Assembly (NCBI RefSeq): GCF_000783395.1 | Contig: NZ_JSFK01000001.1 | Coordinates: 434,001 to 498,000, forward strand | DNA length: 64,000 bases | DNA from: Pseudomonas chlororaphis | GTDB taxonomy: Bacteria; Pseudomonadota; Gammaproteobacteria; Pseudomonadales; Pseudomonadaceae | Direction: 5' to 3' | In this document: one piece after another, positions 1 to 8,792 of the stretch | Layout of the letters: every line of letters begins with the position of its first letter | Position numbering within the stretch: the stretch's first letter is position 1 | Program-made: the position numbers and the translations under genes | The notes under the pieces: model-generated | What the model was told of the DNA's origin: nothing | Database searches by the model: none | Seen by the model: the letters and a program-made list of their open reading frames with translations, nothing else

Positions 1-129
1 GCCGACAATCTCCTCGCGGCGAAGCTGGCGCAACGTTTTCACGCACAACTGATGCAACGTTTGCCTGGCCTGCCAGCGCTGCCTGAGCTATACAGAGAAC
101 CCGCTGCGGAGCAACTTGGCCTGCTCTGA
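1..129 (+). CDS. 3' end of an unidentified gene (partial)
   Basis: An open frame runs from the window edge to a TGA at 127-129 and gives 42 residues ending in EQLGLL. It is rich in Leu, Ala and Gln and looks like a soluble C-terminal helix. The frame ends 30 bases before the next gene on the same strand, so the two could be co-transcribed. Too little is present to name a family, and no function is assigned. Confidence 0.5.
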   Translation, partial: ADNLLAAKLAQRFHAQLMQRLPGLPALPELYREPAAEQLGLL

Positions 130-159
130 AGCGGATTTTTCCTGCCCTGGAGCCTGCCG

Positions 160-981
160 ATGGATGCCCAAGCCGTTAAAGCACACGCCTTCAAAGCCCT
201 GCATGAACGTCCGGGAATTTTTGTCATTCCCAATCCGTGGGATGCCGGTTCGGCGAAAATGCTCGCCAGCCTCGGCTATCAGGCCTTGGCAACCACCAGT
301 GCCGGTTATGCGTTTTCCCAGGGCAAGGCCGATGGTGCTTTAAGTCTCGACGAGACCCTGGCCAATGTCCGCGCGATTGTCGCGGCCACCGATTTGCCGG
401 TAGCGGTGGATCTGGAAAACGGTTTCGCCGATGACCCGGCCGAGGCCGCTAAAAGCCTGCTTCGCGCAGCCGAGGCGGGCGCCGTCGGTGGCTCGATCGA
501 AGACGCCACGGGCCGCGCGGATGCGCCGATCTATTGCTTCGAACACGCCGTGGCGCGCATCGAAGCCGCCGTCGCCGCTGTGCGCACGCTGCCATTCCCG
601 TTCATCCTGACGGCGCGTGCGGAAAACTACCTGCACGGCAATCCCGACATCGACGACACCATCCGCCGCTTGCAGGCTTTCGCCGAAGCGGGCGCCGACG
701 TGTTGTACGCGCCAGGTTTGCGCAGCGCCGAAGAGGTGCTGGCAGTGGTGCGCGCGGTGGCGCCGAAACCGGTCAATGTGCTGATGTCCGGCGGTTTGAA
801 ACTGACCGTGCAGGAGCTGCAGGAAATGGGCGTGCGTCGCATCAGTACCGGTTCGGCATTGGCCTTGGCGGCATTCGGCGAGTTCTTCCGCGCGGCTGAA
901 GAGATCCAGCAATCCGGCACGTTCGGCTTTACCGCGCAGTCGATGCCTTACGCCAAGGCCAATCAGTTTTTCAAAGGCTGA
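160..981 (+). CDS. Isocitrate lyase/phosphoenolpyruvate mutase family protein
   Basis: The 273-residue protein is the usual length for a stand-alone member of the PEP mutase/isocitrate lyase superfamily. These are TIM-barrel, Mg-dependent enzymes that make or break C-C or P-C bonds next to a carboxylate. Visible features are the N-terminal NPWDAGSA stretch (25-32), VDLENGF (83-89) with the metal-ligand acid D84, SIEDA (112-116) and the basic strand LTARAENYL near 150. The start is ATG at 160 with GGAG upstream. Substrate cannot be read from sequence: members include oxaloacetate decarboxylases, methylisocitrate lyases and phosphonopyruvate enzymes. The next gene starts two bases after its stop, so the pair is probably one transcript. 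Confidence 0.85.
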   Translation: MDAQAVKAHAFKALHERPGIFVIPNPWDAGSAKMLASLGYQALATTSAGYAFSQGKADGALSLDETLANVRAIVAATDLPVAVDLENGFADDPAEAAKSLLRAAEAGAVGGSIEDATGRADAPIYCFEHAVARIEAAVAAVRTLPFPFILTARAENYLHGNPDIDDTIRRLQAFAEAGADVLYAPGLRSAEEVLAVVRAVAPKPVNVLMSGGLKLTVQELQEMGVRRISTGSALALAAFGEFFRAAEEIQQSGTFGFTAQSMPYAKANQFFKG

Positions 982-983
982 AC

Positions 984-1676
984 ATGGGGCGGTGGATATT
1001 CTGGCTGGTGCTGCTGATGATTGGCGGCGCTGCGCTCAGTGTCTGGCGCGGTTGGCTGGGCGTGCCGCCGCAATGGAATCCGTGGGCGCCGCTGGACGTG
1101 AAAGCCGCACCCAACTGGCTGACCGGCTACAAGCTGATGCGCTTGCGCAGTGACCCTGAACTCTGCGCGCAAGCGTTAAGCAGTTCTGAGTTGCGCGTCA
1201 CGCGGCAATCCGACAGCCCCGACGCCAAGTGTCCACTGATCGGCGTCTTGCGCGTACAGGGTGGTGAGGTGGCGCTGAGCAGCAGCTTCCTCGCCAGTTG
1301 TCCGCTGGCGGTGGCCTACGCGATGTTTGAACACCACACGCTGCAACCCGCCGCTCAATCCGTTTACGGGCAAAAGGTCGCGCGTGTCGATCACCTCGGC
1401 AGCTTCGCCTGTCGCAATGTCTACAATCGCGAAAGCGGTGCGCTCAGCCGTCATGCCAGTGCCGATGCGCTGGACATCTCCGGGTTTCGCCTGGGCGATG
1501 GCCGCACGGTCAGCGTGCTCAAGGACTGGCCCAAGCAAAATCAGGACGCGCAGTTTTTGCGTCAGGTGCGCGATGGCGCCTGCGAGGCGTTCAGTGTGGT
1601 GTTGAGTCCGGATTACAACGCTGCCCATCGCAATCACTTTCATGTCGATGTCGGGCGCTGGAGCGTGTGTCGCTAA
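984..1676 (+). CDS. Extensin-like C-terminal domain protein, membrane anchored
   Basis: The 230-residue protein has an N-terminal membrane segment (about 4-21) followed by a periplasmic domain. The C-terminal half matches the bacterial extensin-like family, which resembles M15 D,D-peptidases: SRHASADALDISGF (155-168) supplies H157 and D161, and HRNHFHVDVG (215-224) supplies the second His pair. This arrangement suggests a Zn-binding cell-wall peptidase, but activity in the family is poorly established. Cysteines at 61, 83, 106, 143, 200 and 229 could form disulfides, which fits an exported domain. It follows the preceding lyase-family gene by two bases; no functional link between them is obvious. 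Confidence 0.8.
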   Translation: MGRWIFWLVLLMIGGAALSVWRGWLGVPPQWNPWAPLDVKAAPNWLTGYKLMRLRSDPELCAQALSSSELRVTRQSDSPDAKCPLIGVLRVQGGEVALSSSFLASCPLAVAYAMFEHHTLQPAAQSVYGQKVARVDHLGSFACRNVYNRESGALSRHASADALDISGFRLGDGRTVSVLKDWPKQNQDAQFLRQVRDGACEAFSVVLSPDYNAAHRNHFHVDVGRWSVCR

Positions 1677-1679
1677 GGT

Positions 1680-2300
1680 TTAGGCGGCGAGGCGCAGGTT
1701 CTGCAGAACGATCGGGCGTGCCCAGCCATTATCGAAGTCCAGCGCCTTTTGTTGCTCGACGATTTCTTCTGGCGGGCACGGCGGGTAAGGCTTCTGCATC
1801 AGGTCGAGGTCGAACTCGGCAATCGGCAGGTACAGCGGTTTCTTCTGCGGGGCCGGGCCAGGCTCTGGAACGGGCTGACCATTGTTGATCACCACCGGAC
1901 GCACCCAGCTGCTGTCGAAATCCTGTTGCTCTTGCTGAGCTTTCAGTTCTTCCGGCGGGAATGGCGGGAATGGTTTGTCCAGCAAGTCCATTTCGAATTC
2001 GGCGATCGGCAGGAACAGCGGCTCCGGCGGACGCACTTCGGTTTCGACCACATCGCATTCGCGCTGGCTGACGATGTGCGCGTGCAGCTCGCTGCCGATG
2101 GTCGGTTCTTCCGGGCTGCTCAGGTCAACCGGCGGGAACGTACCGCAGGCAGGCACCACTTCACTCGTCTGTTCGGCCATCGCCTGGGCAAAGAAATCCT
2201 GCCACAGGTGACTGACGCCGCTCAGTGCTTGAGTGTTGTGACGGCTAAAGTCGCCATGGGGCGAGATGTAGCCAATCGATGTGGGAAGAATGCCTGACAT
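1680..2300 (-). CDS. Hypothetical protein with two copies of a Pro-rich LPIAEF motif
   Basis: I do not recognise a characterised family. The 206-residue reading starts at the ATG at 2300 (MSGILPTS); the longer open frame upstream runs antisense into rsmJ and is not supported. The protein has no signal peptide or membrane segment. Its C-terminal half has a degenerate tandem repeat of about 45 residues, starting near 94 and 155. Each copy reads PL-aromatic-LPIAEF, then DL, KP-aromatic-PP, PPEE, QQ, DFD, W and RP-V. The copies are joined by a Pro-rich linker. The stop lies three bases past the convergent extensin-like gene. It is probably a Pseudomonas-restricted protein with a short binding module in duplicate. 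Confidence 0.65.
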   Translation of the reverse strand: MSGILPTSIGYISPHGDFSRHNTQALSGVSHLWQDFFAQAMAEQTSEVVPACGTFPPVDLSSPEEPTIGSELHAHIVSQRECDVVETEVRPPEPLFLPIAEFEMDLLDKPFPPFPPEELKAQQEQQDFDSSWVRPVVINNGQPVPEPGPAPQKKPLYLPIAEFDLDLMQKPYPPCPPEEIVEQQKALDFDNGWARPIVLQNLRLAA

Positions 2301-2392
2301 TTTTTTCGGTTGACGCTCAGCTCTGGCAAAATGCGCGTTGAATGAATTATCGGCGGTTTTTGCCGATCCTTGAATTTTTGAGCGTGTTTTCC

Positions 2393-3175
2393 ATGATCGA
2401 GCAACCTGCGGCCTGCCGCATCCATGTTCAGGCCCTTGGCCCGACGTTTGAAGCGCAAGCCGGGCAGTGGGCCGAGCGTCTCGGCCTGCCGCTTGAAGTG
2501 GCGGACGGCGAGTTTGCCTTGCAGGTCGGCGAGCAGGGTTTGCAGCTGCAACAGCTCGGCCCGGACGCACCGGGGCCGGTGCGGGTCGACTTTGTTGAGG
2601 GCGGCGCTGCGCATCGTCGGCTATACGGCGGCGGCAGCGGGCAGATGATCGCCAAGGCGGTCGGCATTGCCCAAGGCGTGCGTCCGCGCGTGCTGGATGC
2701 CACGGCGGGGTTGGGCAAGGATGCGTTCGTGCTGGCCAGTCTCGGTTGCGAGATGAGCCTGATCGAACGCCAGCCGCTGATCGGCGCGCTGCTGGAAGAT
2801 GGTCTGGCGCGGGCGGCGGAAGATTTCGACGTGGCGCCGATCGTGGCGCGGATGAAGTTGCTCAAGGGCAACTCCATCGAAGTCATGCAGAACTGGGAAG
2901 GTGAGCCGCCGCAGGTGATTTATCTCGACCCGATGTTTCCCCACCGCGAGAAGACTGCGCTGGTGAAGAAGGAAATGCGCCTGTTCCGGCCGTTGGTGGG
3001 CGATGATCCGGATGCGCCGGCGCTGTTGCAGGCTGCGCTGGCGTTGGCGACGCACCGGGTGGTGGTCAAGCGCCCACGCAAGGCGCCGTGCATTGAGGGG
3101 CCGAAGCCGAGTCATGCGCTGGACGGCAAATCGAGCCGCTATGACATCTACCCGAAGAAAGCGCTCAAGGCTTGA
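2393..3175 (+). CDS. rsmJ: 16S rRNA (guanine-1516-N2)-methyltransferase RsmJ
   Basis: RsmJ methylates N2 of G1516 in 16S rRNA using S-adenosylmethionine. The reading from ATG 2393 (MIEQPAAC) gives 260 residues, close to the E. coli enzyme; an upstream in-frame start at 2342 would add 17 hydrophobic residues with no support. Motif I is [10 protein letters not shown] (101-110), the acidic end of the next strand is LIERQ (123-127), and the catalytic motif IV is DPMFP (179-183). The C-terminal [10 protein letters not shown] stretch is typical of the family. The gene lies next to the TetR/RND pump, as in P. aeruginosa. Confidence 0.92.
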   Translation: MIEQPAACRIHVQALGPTFEAQAGQWAERLGLPLEVADGEFALQVGEQGLQLQQLGPDAPGPVRVDFVEGGAAHRRLYGGGSGQMIAKAVGIAQGVRPRVLDATAGLGKDAFVLASLGCEMSLIERQPLIGALLEDGLARAAEDFDVAPIVARMKLLKGNSIEVMQNWEGEPPQVIYLDPMFPHREKTALVKKEMRLFRPLVGDDPDAPALLQAALALATHRVVVKRPRKAPCIEGPKPSHALDGKSSRYDIYPKKALKA

Positions 3176-3190
3176 TACCGAGTCGCGCTC

Positions 3191-3282
3191 ATCGCTGGCA
3201 AGCCAGCTCCCACAGGGTTTGGTGGTGTGTACACGATTTGTGATCACACCCAAATCCTTGTGGGAGCTGGCTTGCCAGCGAT
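3191..3282. repeat. REP doublet (REPIN), 'GCTGGCAAGCCAGC' family
   Basis: Two inverted copies of a REP sequence (3191-3216 and 3258-3282) flank a 41-base spacer. Each arm is itself a small palindrome (GCTGGCAAGCCAGC). It sits between the convergent rsmJ and tetR genes, the usual location for REPINs, and may also act as a bidirectional transcription end. The same family recurs at 23301-23391. Confidence 0.9.
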
Positions 3283-3307
3283 GGCGTCAGTGCTGACACC
3301 GCAGAAA

Positions 3308-3943
3308 TCAAGGCCTATAGGCGCGCATAAACAACGCTACAACTTCCTGCACATGGCTTTCCGCTGCCTCTTCAGTCAACGGCTCCCCACAGCCATACAA
3401 CAAACGAAAATTCCCTGCACCTTTGATCAGGCAAAAGAAATGCTCGGCCGCATTGCGCGGCAGGTCGATGCTCAGCGCGCCGCTGTCATGGATTTGCGTC
3501 AGCAGCCGCTCCATGCCCTGCACCATGCGCTGCGGGCCGGCCTCGAAGAAAATCAGCGACAGCTTCGGATCCTGCACCCCCAGCGCCATGATCAAGCGGT
3601 GCAAGTTCACCGACTCATCACTGTTGATCAGGTGATGAAAGCCTCGCGCAATGTTCAGCAACACATTTTCCACGGCAATGCCTTCGGGCAATTCGAAGAA
3701 CAACGGCGGTAATTGCTCCTCGCATTTGGCCACGACGGCGGCGGAGAACAGCGTCTCCTTGTCGTTGAAATGGCTGTAGACCGTCAGCTTCGACACGCCG
3801 GCTTCGCTGGCGACCGCGTCCATGCTGGTGTTGGCATAGCCATGACTCAGAAACAGAATTTTCGCCGCGTCGAGGATTGCCTGGCGCTTGGCCAGATCCT
3901 TGGGGCGGCCCGGACCGTTTGGAGCTGAAAGATTGTTCGACAT
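3308..3943 (-). CDS. TetR-family repressor of the adjacent RND efflux operon (MexL-type)
   Basis: The 211-residue protein has a TetR N-terminal DNA-binding domain: GRPKDLAKRQAILDAAK (12-28), then the helix-turn-helix at about 41-60 ending in SKLTVYSHF, and a divergent C-terminal ligand/dimer domain. It is transcribed away from the RND adaptor gene across a 94-base gap containing an inverted repeat over the pump promoter. By length, orientation and position next to rsmJ and a two-gene pump it corresponds to the MexL region of P. aeruginosa, where MexL represses mexJK. P. aeruginosa has two TetR genes there and I cannot tell which is the ortholog, so no symbol is given. Confidence 0.88.
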   Translation of the reverse strand: MSNNLSAPNGPGRPKDLAKRQAILDAAKILFLSHGYANTSMDAVASEAGVSKLTVYSHFNDKETLFSAAVVAKCEEQLPPLFFELPEGIAVENVLLNIARGFHHLINSDESVNLHRLIMALGVQDPKLSLIFFEAGPQRMVQGMERLLTQIHDSGALSIDLPRNAAEHFFCLIKGAGNFRLLYGCGEPLTEEAAESHVQEVVALFMRAYRP

Positions 3944-3955
3944 TCTTCGCTTTTA

Positions 3956-4003
3956 ATACTGGACTGGTGAGTTTGCTATTAATAACATACCCGCCAGTAT
4001 AAT
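3956..4003 (+). promoter_or_regulatory. Promoter of the RND operon with a probable TetR operator
   Basis: ATACTGG (3956-3962) and CCAGTAT (3994-4000) are perfect inverted arms 31 bases apart. The right arm overlaps a consensus -10 TATAAT (3998-4003); TTGCTA at 3973-3978 is a weak -35 with a long 19-base spacer. A repressor bound here would block the pump promoter and could also control the divergent regulator gene. Confidence 0.5.
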
Positions 4004-4037
4004 TATTCCAAGCACCATTAGCGAAAGGTCCGTCACC

Positions 4038-5138
4038 ATGTTCCGCCATGCGTTGTCCCTCGCGTTGCCAGTAAGTCTGGCGTTCCTTTTGTCAGCGTGT
4101 GGTCAGGAAGAGGCGACGCAAGTCACCGTACGACCGGCCATGGTGGTGCAGCCAGAGCCTTCGGCGCAGGCGATGGAAAGTTATCCGGGCGAGGTGCGCG
4201 CCCGCTACGAACCTGACCTGGCATTCCGCATCGGCGGCAAAGTCAGCCGACGACTGGTCGATGAGGGTCAGCGCGTGAAGGCCGATCAACCACTCGCCGA
4301 GCTGGATCCGCAGGACGTGCGCCTGCAACTGGAAGCCACCCGCGCACAAGTCGCCGCCGCCGAAGCCAATCTCAATCTGGTGCGCGCCGAGCGCGATCGC
4401 TACAAGACCTTGATGGATCGGCAGATGGTCAGCCGCTCGGCCTACGACAATGCCGAAAACCTTTACCGCTCCGGTGAAGCCCGCCTCAAACAAATCAAAG
4501 CTGAATTCAACGTATCGACCAATCAGGCCAGTTACGCGGTGCTGCGTGCGCCGCAGGATGGCGTGGTGGCCAAGCGTTCGGTGGAAGTCGGCCAGGTGGT
4601 TGCCGCTGGGCAAACGGTGTTTACCCTCGCCACCGATGGCGAGCGCGAAGTGTTGATCAGCCTGCCGGAGCAGAGTTTCGGGCGCTTCAAGGTCGGTCAG
4701 CCAGTCACTGTTGAACTGTGGACGCAGCAGAACCAGCGCTTCGCCGGGCAGATCCGCGAACTGTCGCCCGCCGCCGATCCGCGCTCGCGCACTTTCGCCG
4801 CGCGCATCTCCTTCACCAGCGGCAAAGTCCCGGCTGAACTGGGCCAGAGTGCCCGCGTGTTCGTGCAATCGGCCGACAGCGTTTCCCTGTCGGTGCCGCT
4901 CTCGGCACTCACCGCCGAAAACGGCGCGACTTACGTCTGGGTCGTCAACGGCAACAACACCTTGAAGAAAACCCCGGTGCGCATCGGCCCGTTCGGCGAA
5001 AAAACCGTGCCGGTGCTCGAAGGCCTGAACGCCAGCGACTGGGTGGTCGCCGCCGGTGTGCATGTGTTGCTCGAAGGGCAGCAGGTGCGTCCGGTGGATC
5101 GCTCCAACCGTGTGGTCAATCTGGCGGACAAGGAGTAA
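4038..5138 (+). CDS. RND efflux periplasmic adaptor lipoprotein (MexJ-like)
   Basis: This membrane fusion protein links an inner-membrane RND pump to an outer-membrane channel. Its 366 residues begin with a lipoprotein signal peptide ending in LLSAC, giving acylated Cys21. A barrel-sandwich half (FRIGGKVSRRLVDEGQRVKADQPLAELDP), a coiled-coil hairpin at about 95-150, the returning lipoyl half (YAVLRAPQDGVVAKRSVEVGQVV) and a beta-barrel/membrane-proximal domain follow in the standard order. The permease gene starts six bases after its stop. Length, gene order and synteny match MexJ of P. aeruginosa, but substrates of this copy cannot be read from sequence. Confidence 0.93.
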   Translation: MFRHALSLALPVSLAFLLSACGQEEATQVTVRPAMVVQPEPSAQAMESYPGEVRARYEPDLAFRIGGKVSRRLVDEGQRVKADQPLAELDPQDVRLQLEATRAQVAAAEANLNLVRAERDRYKTLMDRQMVSRSAYDNAENLYRSGEARLKQIKAEFNVSTNQASYAVLRAPQDGVVAKRSVEVGQVVAAGQTVFTLATDGEREVLISLPEQSFGRFKVGQPVTVELWTQQNQRFAGQIRELSPAADPRSRTFAARISFTSGKVPAELGQSARVFVQSADSVSLSVPLSALTAENGATYVWVVNGNNTLKKTPVRIGPFGEKTVPVLEGLNASDWVVAAGVHVLLEGQQVRPVDRSNRVVNLADKE

Positions 5139-5144
5139 GCCCCG

Positions 5145-8100
5145 ATGCGCTTCAACCTTTCCGAATGGGCGCTGCGTAATCGCCAGATCGTACTGTTCCT
5201 GATGCTTTTGCTGGCCATCGTTGGTGCGTTGTCCTACACCAAGCTCGGCCAGAGTGAAGACCCGCCGTTCACCTTCAAAGCCATGGTGATTCAAACCCGT
5301 TGGCCGGGGGCGACCGCGCAGGAAGTCTCGCGGCAGGTTACCGAACGCATCGAAAAGAAGCTGATGGAAACCGGCGAATACGAGCGCATCGTCTCGTTCT
5401 CGCGCCCCGGCGAATCGCAGGTCACGTTCATTGCCCGCGACTCTATGCATTCCAAGCAAATCCCCGACCTCTGGTATCAGGTGCGCAAGAAGGTCAGCGA
5501 TATTCGTCAGACCTTGCCGCCGGATATTCAGGGGCCGTTCTTCAACGATGAATTCGGCACCACGTTCGGCAATATCTATGCGCTGACCGGCGACGGTTTC
5601 GATTACGCGGTGCTCAAGGACTACGCCGATCGCATCCAGATCCAGCTGCAGCGGGTCAAGGATGTCGGCAAGGTCGACTTGCTCGGTTTGCAGGACGAGA
5701 AGATCTGGGTCGAACTGTCCAACGTCAAACTGGCGACCCTCGGCCTGCCGCTGGCGGCGGTGCAACAAGCGCTACAAGAACAGAATGCGGTGTCCACCGC
5801 CGGGTTCTTTGAAACCGGTAGCGAGCGCTTGCAGCTGCGGGTTTCGGGGAATTTTCAGACGGTCGAGGAGATAAAGAACTTCCCGATCCGCGTCGGCGAT
5901 CGTACGTTTCGTATCTCCGATGTCGCCGATGTGCGTCGCGGTTTCAACGATCCACCGGCGCCGCGCATGCGCTTCATGGGCGAAGATGCGATTGGTCTGG
6001 CGGTGGCGATGAAGGATGGCGGCGACATTCTGGTGCTGGGTAAAGCGCTGGAAGGCGAGTTCTCGCGCATTCAGAAAAACCTTCCGGCCGGCATGCAGTT
6101 GCGCAAGGTTTCCGATCAACCGGCGGCGGTGAAAACCGGGGTTGGCGAGTTCGTCCAGGTGCTGGTCGAGGCGCTGGCGATTGTCTTGCTGGTGAGCTTC
6201 TTCTCCCTCGGCGTGCGTACCGGCATGGTGGTGGCGCTGACCATTCCGCTGGTGCTGGCGATGACCTTCGCCTGCATGTATTACCTCGGCATCGGTCTGC
6301 ACAAGATCTCCCTTGGCGCGTTGGTGTTGGCGCTGGGTTTGCTGGTGGACGACGCGATCATCGCTGTGGAAATGATGGCGATCAAAATGGAGCAGGGCTT
6401 TGATCGCATCCGCGCAGCGAGCTATGCCTGGACCAGCACCGCGTTCCCGATGCTCACCGGTACGTTGATTACTGCCGCAGGTTTCCTGCCGATTGCCACG
6501 GCGCAGTCCGGCACCGGCGAATACACGCGCTCGATCTTCCAGGTGGTGACCATCGCGCTGCTCGCGTCCTGGGTGGCGGCCGTGATGTTCGTGCCGTATC
6601 TGGGGGAAAAACTGCTGCCGGATCTGGCGAAAATTCATGCGGCCAAACATGGCACCGCCAATGGTCAGGCTGATCCGTATGGCACGCCGTTTTATCAGCG
6701 CGTTCGGCGTCTGGTCGAGTGGTGCGTAATGCATCGCAAGACCGTGATCGTGCTGACGGTGGGGCTGTTTATTGCCTCGGTGATGTTGTTCCGCTTTGTC
6801 CCGCAGCAATTCTTCCCGGCCTCAAATCGACTGGAGTTGATGGTCGACCTGAAACTCGCCGAAGGCGCTTCACTGGCCAATACCACCGGTGAGGTCAAAC
6901 GGCTTGAGGCGATGCTCAAGGATCACGCCGGCATCGACAATTACGTCGCCTATGTTGGCACCGGATCGCCGCGTTTCTATCTGCCGCTCGATCAGCAATT
7001 GCCGGCGGCCAGCTTCGCCCAGTTTGTGGTGTTGGCGAAGAACATCGAGGAGCGTGAGGCGCTGCGCAGCTGGTTGATTGAAACGCTTAACGAGCAATTC
7101 CCGGCGCTGCGTTCGCGGGTTACGCGTCTGGAAAACGGTCCGCCGGTTGGCTATCCGGTGCAGTTCCGCGTGACCGGTGAACACATCGAAGAAGTTCGCG
7201 CGCTGGCGCGTAAGGTGGCGGCCAAGGTTCGCGAGAATCCGCATGTGGTCAATGTGCATCTGGATTGGGAAGAGCCGAGCAAAGTGGTGTACCTGAATAT
7301 CGATCAGGATCGTGCCCGGGCATTGGGCGTAAGCACGGCGAATCTGGCGAAGTTTCTGCAGAGTTCGTTGACCGGGTCGAGTGTCAGTCAGTATCGCGAA
7401 GACAACGAATTGATCGAGATTCTGTTGCGCGGCACGGTGCATGAACGTACTGAGTTGTCGTTGTTGCCGAGTCTGGCGGTGCCGACGGATAACGGTCGCA
7501 GTGTGGCGTTGTCGCAGATTGCCACGCTGGAATACGGCTTTGAGGAAGGGATCATCTGGCATCGCAATCGGCTGCCGAACGTGACCGTGCGCGCGGATAT
7601 TTATGGCAAGGAACAGCCGGCGACGCTGGTGAAGCAGATCATGCCGACGCTGGATTCGATTCGTGCCGAGTTGCCCGATGGTTATCTGTTGGATGTTGGC
7701 GGCACGGTGGAGGATTCCGAGCGTGGGCAGAAGTCGGTGAATGCCGGGGTGCCGATGTTCATCGTTGTGGTGCTGACGCTGTTGATGGTGCAGTTGCGCA
7801 GTTTTTCGCGCACGGCGATGGTGTTTTTGACGGCGCCGTTGGGGTTGATCGGGGTGACGTTGTTCTTGATGGTGTTCCGCCAGCCGTTCGGGTTTGTGGC
7901 GATGTTGGGAACGATCGCGCTGTCCGGGATGATCATGCGTAATTCGGTGATTCTGGTGGATCAGATCGAGCAGGATATTGCTTCGGGGCTTAAGCCTTGG
8001 CAGGCGATTATCGAGGCTACGGTTCGACGCTTCAGGCCGATTGTGTTGACGGCTTTGGCGGCGGTGTTGGCGATGATTCCGTTGTCGCGGAGTGTGTTTT

Positions 8101-8213
8101 TCGGGCCGATGGCGGTGGCGATCATGGGCGGGTTGATTGTGGCTACGGCGTTGACGCTGTTGTTTTTGCCGGCGTTGTATGCGGCTTGGTTCAGGGTTCG
8201 GCGCGAGGCTTGA
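5145..8213 (+). CDS. RND efflux permease, HAE1 family (MexK-like)
   Basis: This is a proton-driven inner-membrane pump of 1022 residues, the normal length for AcrB/MexK-type transporters. The first membrane helix is at about 13-31, followed by a large periplasmic loop (about 33-335), a central membrane bundle, the second large loop and the last helices. The proton-relay pair is D402-D403 in the helix reading GLLVDDAII. It is co-transcribed with the adaptor. No outer-membrane factor gene follows, so it must borrow one encoded elsewhere, as MexJK does with OprM. Position between rsmJ and plsB supports a MexK assignment. Confidence 0.93.
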   Translation: MRFNLSEWALRNRQIVLFLMLLLAIVGALSYTKLGQSEDPPFTFKAMVIQTRWPGATAQEVSRQVTERIEKKLMETGEYERIVSFSRPGESQVTFIARDSMHSKQIPDLWYQVRKKVSDIRQTLPPDIQGPFFNDEFGTTFGNIYALTGDGFDYAVLKDYADRIQIQLQRVKDVGKVDLLGLQDEKIWVELSNVKLATLGLPLAAVQQALQEQNAVSTAGFFETGSERLQLRVSGNFQTVEEIKNFPIRVGDRTFRISDVADVRRGFNDPPAPRMRFMGEDAIGLAVAMKDGGDILVLGKALEGEFSRIQKNLPAGMQLRKVSDQPAAVKTGVGEFVQVLVEALAIVLLVSFFSLGVRTGMVVALTIPLVLAMTFACMYYLGIGLHKISLGALVLALGLLVDDAIIAVEMMAIKMEQGFDRIRAASYAWTSTAFPMLTGTLITAAGFLPIATAQSGTGEYTRSIFQVVTIALLASWVAAVMFVPYLGEKLLPDLAKIHAAKHGTANGQADPYGTPFYQRVRRLVEWCVMHRKTVIVLTVGLFIASVMLFRFVPQQFFPASNRLELMVDLKLAEGASLANTTGEVKRLEAMLKDHAGIDNYVAYVGTGSPRFYLPLDQQLPAASFAQFVVLAKNIEEREALRSWLIETLNEQFPALRSRVTRLENGPPVGYPVQFRVTGEHIEEVRALARKVAAKVRENPHVVNVHLDWEEPSKVVYLNIDQDRARALGVSTANLAKFLQSSLTGSSVSQYREDNELIEILLRGTVHERTELSLLPSLAVPTDNGRSVALSQIATLEYGFEEGIIWHRNRLPNVTVRADIYGKEQPATLVKQIMPTLDSIRAELPDGYLLDVGGTVEDSERGQKSVNAGVPMFIVVVLTLLMVQLRSFSRTAMVFLTAPLGLIGVTLFLMVFRQPFGFVAMLGTIALSGMIMRNSVILVDQIEQDIASGLKPWQAIIEATVRRFRPIVLTALAAVLAMIPLSRSVFFGPMAVAIMGGLIVATALTLLFLPALYAAWFRVRREA

Positions 8214-8289
8214 TCTATGTTTGACGTGGCGGCCTTCGGGCCGACCATGTTCTTGGGGTTTGGGTGAATATCCGTTTCTGCGGGCGCTG

Positions 8290-8660
8290 CCACTGGCGGT
8301 TTCGCTTTTACAGCGAGTCCCTTTGGCAAACGCCCCAAAGGAACCAAAGGTCTGCGCCCTGACGTTCGGCCCGCTCGCTAAGGCTCGGGGTTCCTTCGCT
8401 CCGGGATCGATCCGGGGGCATCGCTTCCGGTTTGCTTCGCTGCACCTCCTTTCGATGTGTTCGACTTCGTCGAACGGCGCTGCGCGCCTACCCCCGGATC
8501 AATCCCTCCACTCAGCCTGCCGACGGGCTTCCAGATCAAGATCAAAAGCTGCAGCCGAGCTAACGCTCATCCTGTTGAGTGGTGAGGAGCAGAAGCGGTC
8601 TGCTCTTGCTCTTCTGTGTGCGAGCCTGCTCGCGAAGGCGGCCTGAGAGCCGACCTGTTC
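8290..8660. repeat. Structured intergenic repeat plus single REP-like unit
   Basis: The 579 bases between the permease and the Fic gene (8214-8792) hold no convincing gene. From about 8290 there is a sequence I recognise as a high-copy intergenic repeat type in P. fluorescens genomes, with CTTTGGCAAACGCCCCAAAG at its centre. It has internal inverted repeats: 8403-8418 pairs with 8491-8506 at 15 of 16 positions, and a short TTCGAC/GTCGAA hairpin lies between them. A single REP unit of the GAGCCTGCTCGCGAAGGCGG type follows at about 8619-8641. Family membership is from memory and should be confirmed by search. Confidence 0.6.
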
Positions 8661-8792
8661 TCGCTGACTATCCATAGCCCGCTCTGCCTTCGCCACTTCC
8701 TACATCTTTTTCAGAAACCTCCGATATTGAGCCTCGGTGTCTCGGATGCTGTACTCCAGCCTCTGCTTTCCAGCTTTCCTGAGTTTGTCTTG

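Noticed and set aside
2301..2570. Upstream extension of the minus-strand hypothetical
   Set aside because: It is antisense to rsmJ and lacks a ribosome site; MSGILPTS at 2300 is a better start.
3191..3282. CRISPR-like repeats
   Set aside because: The repeated units here and at 19456, 23301, 25044, 26678, 53976 and 60784 are inverted pairs between genes, not direct repeats with unique spacers.
8179..8646. Possible small gene in the mexK-fic gap
   Set aside because: The frame runs out of the permease end and through repeat sequence; no ribosome site or conserved start is present.
8616..8792. 59-residue N-terminal extension of the Fic protein
   Set aside because: It would be encoded by a REP unit and unrelated intergenic sequence; ATG 8793 gives the expected Fic/DOC_N start.
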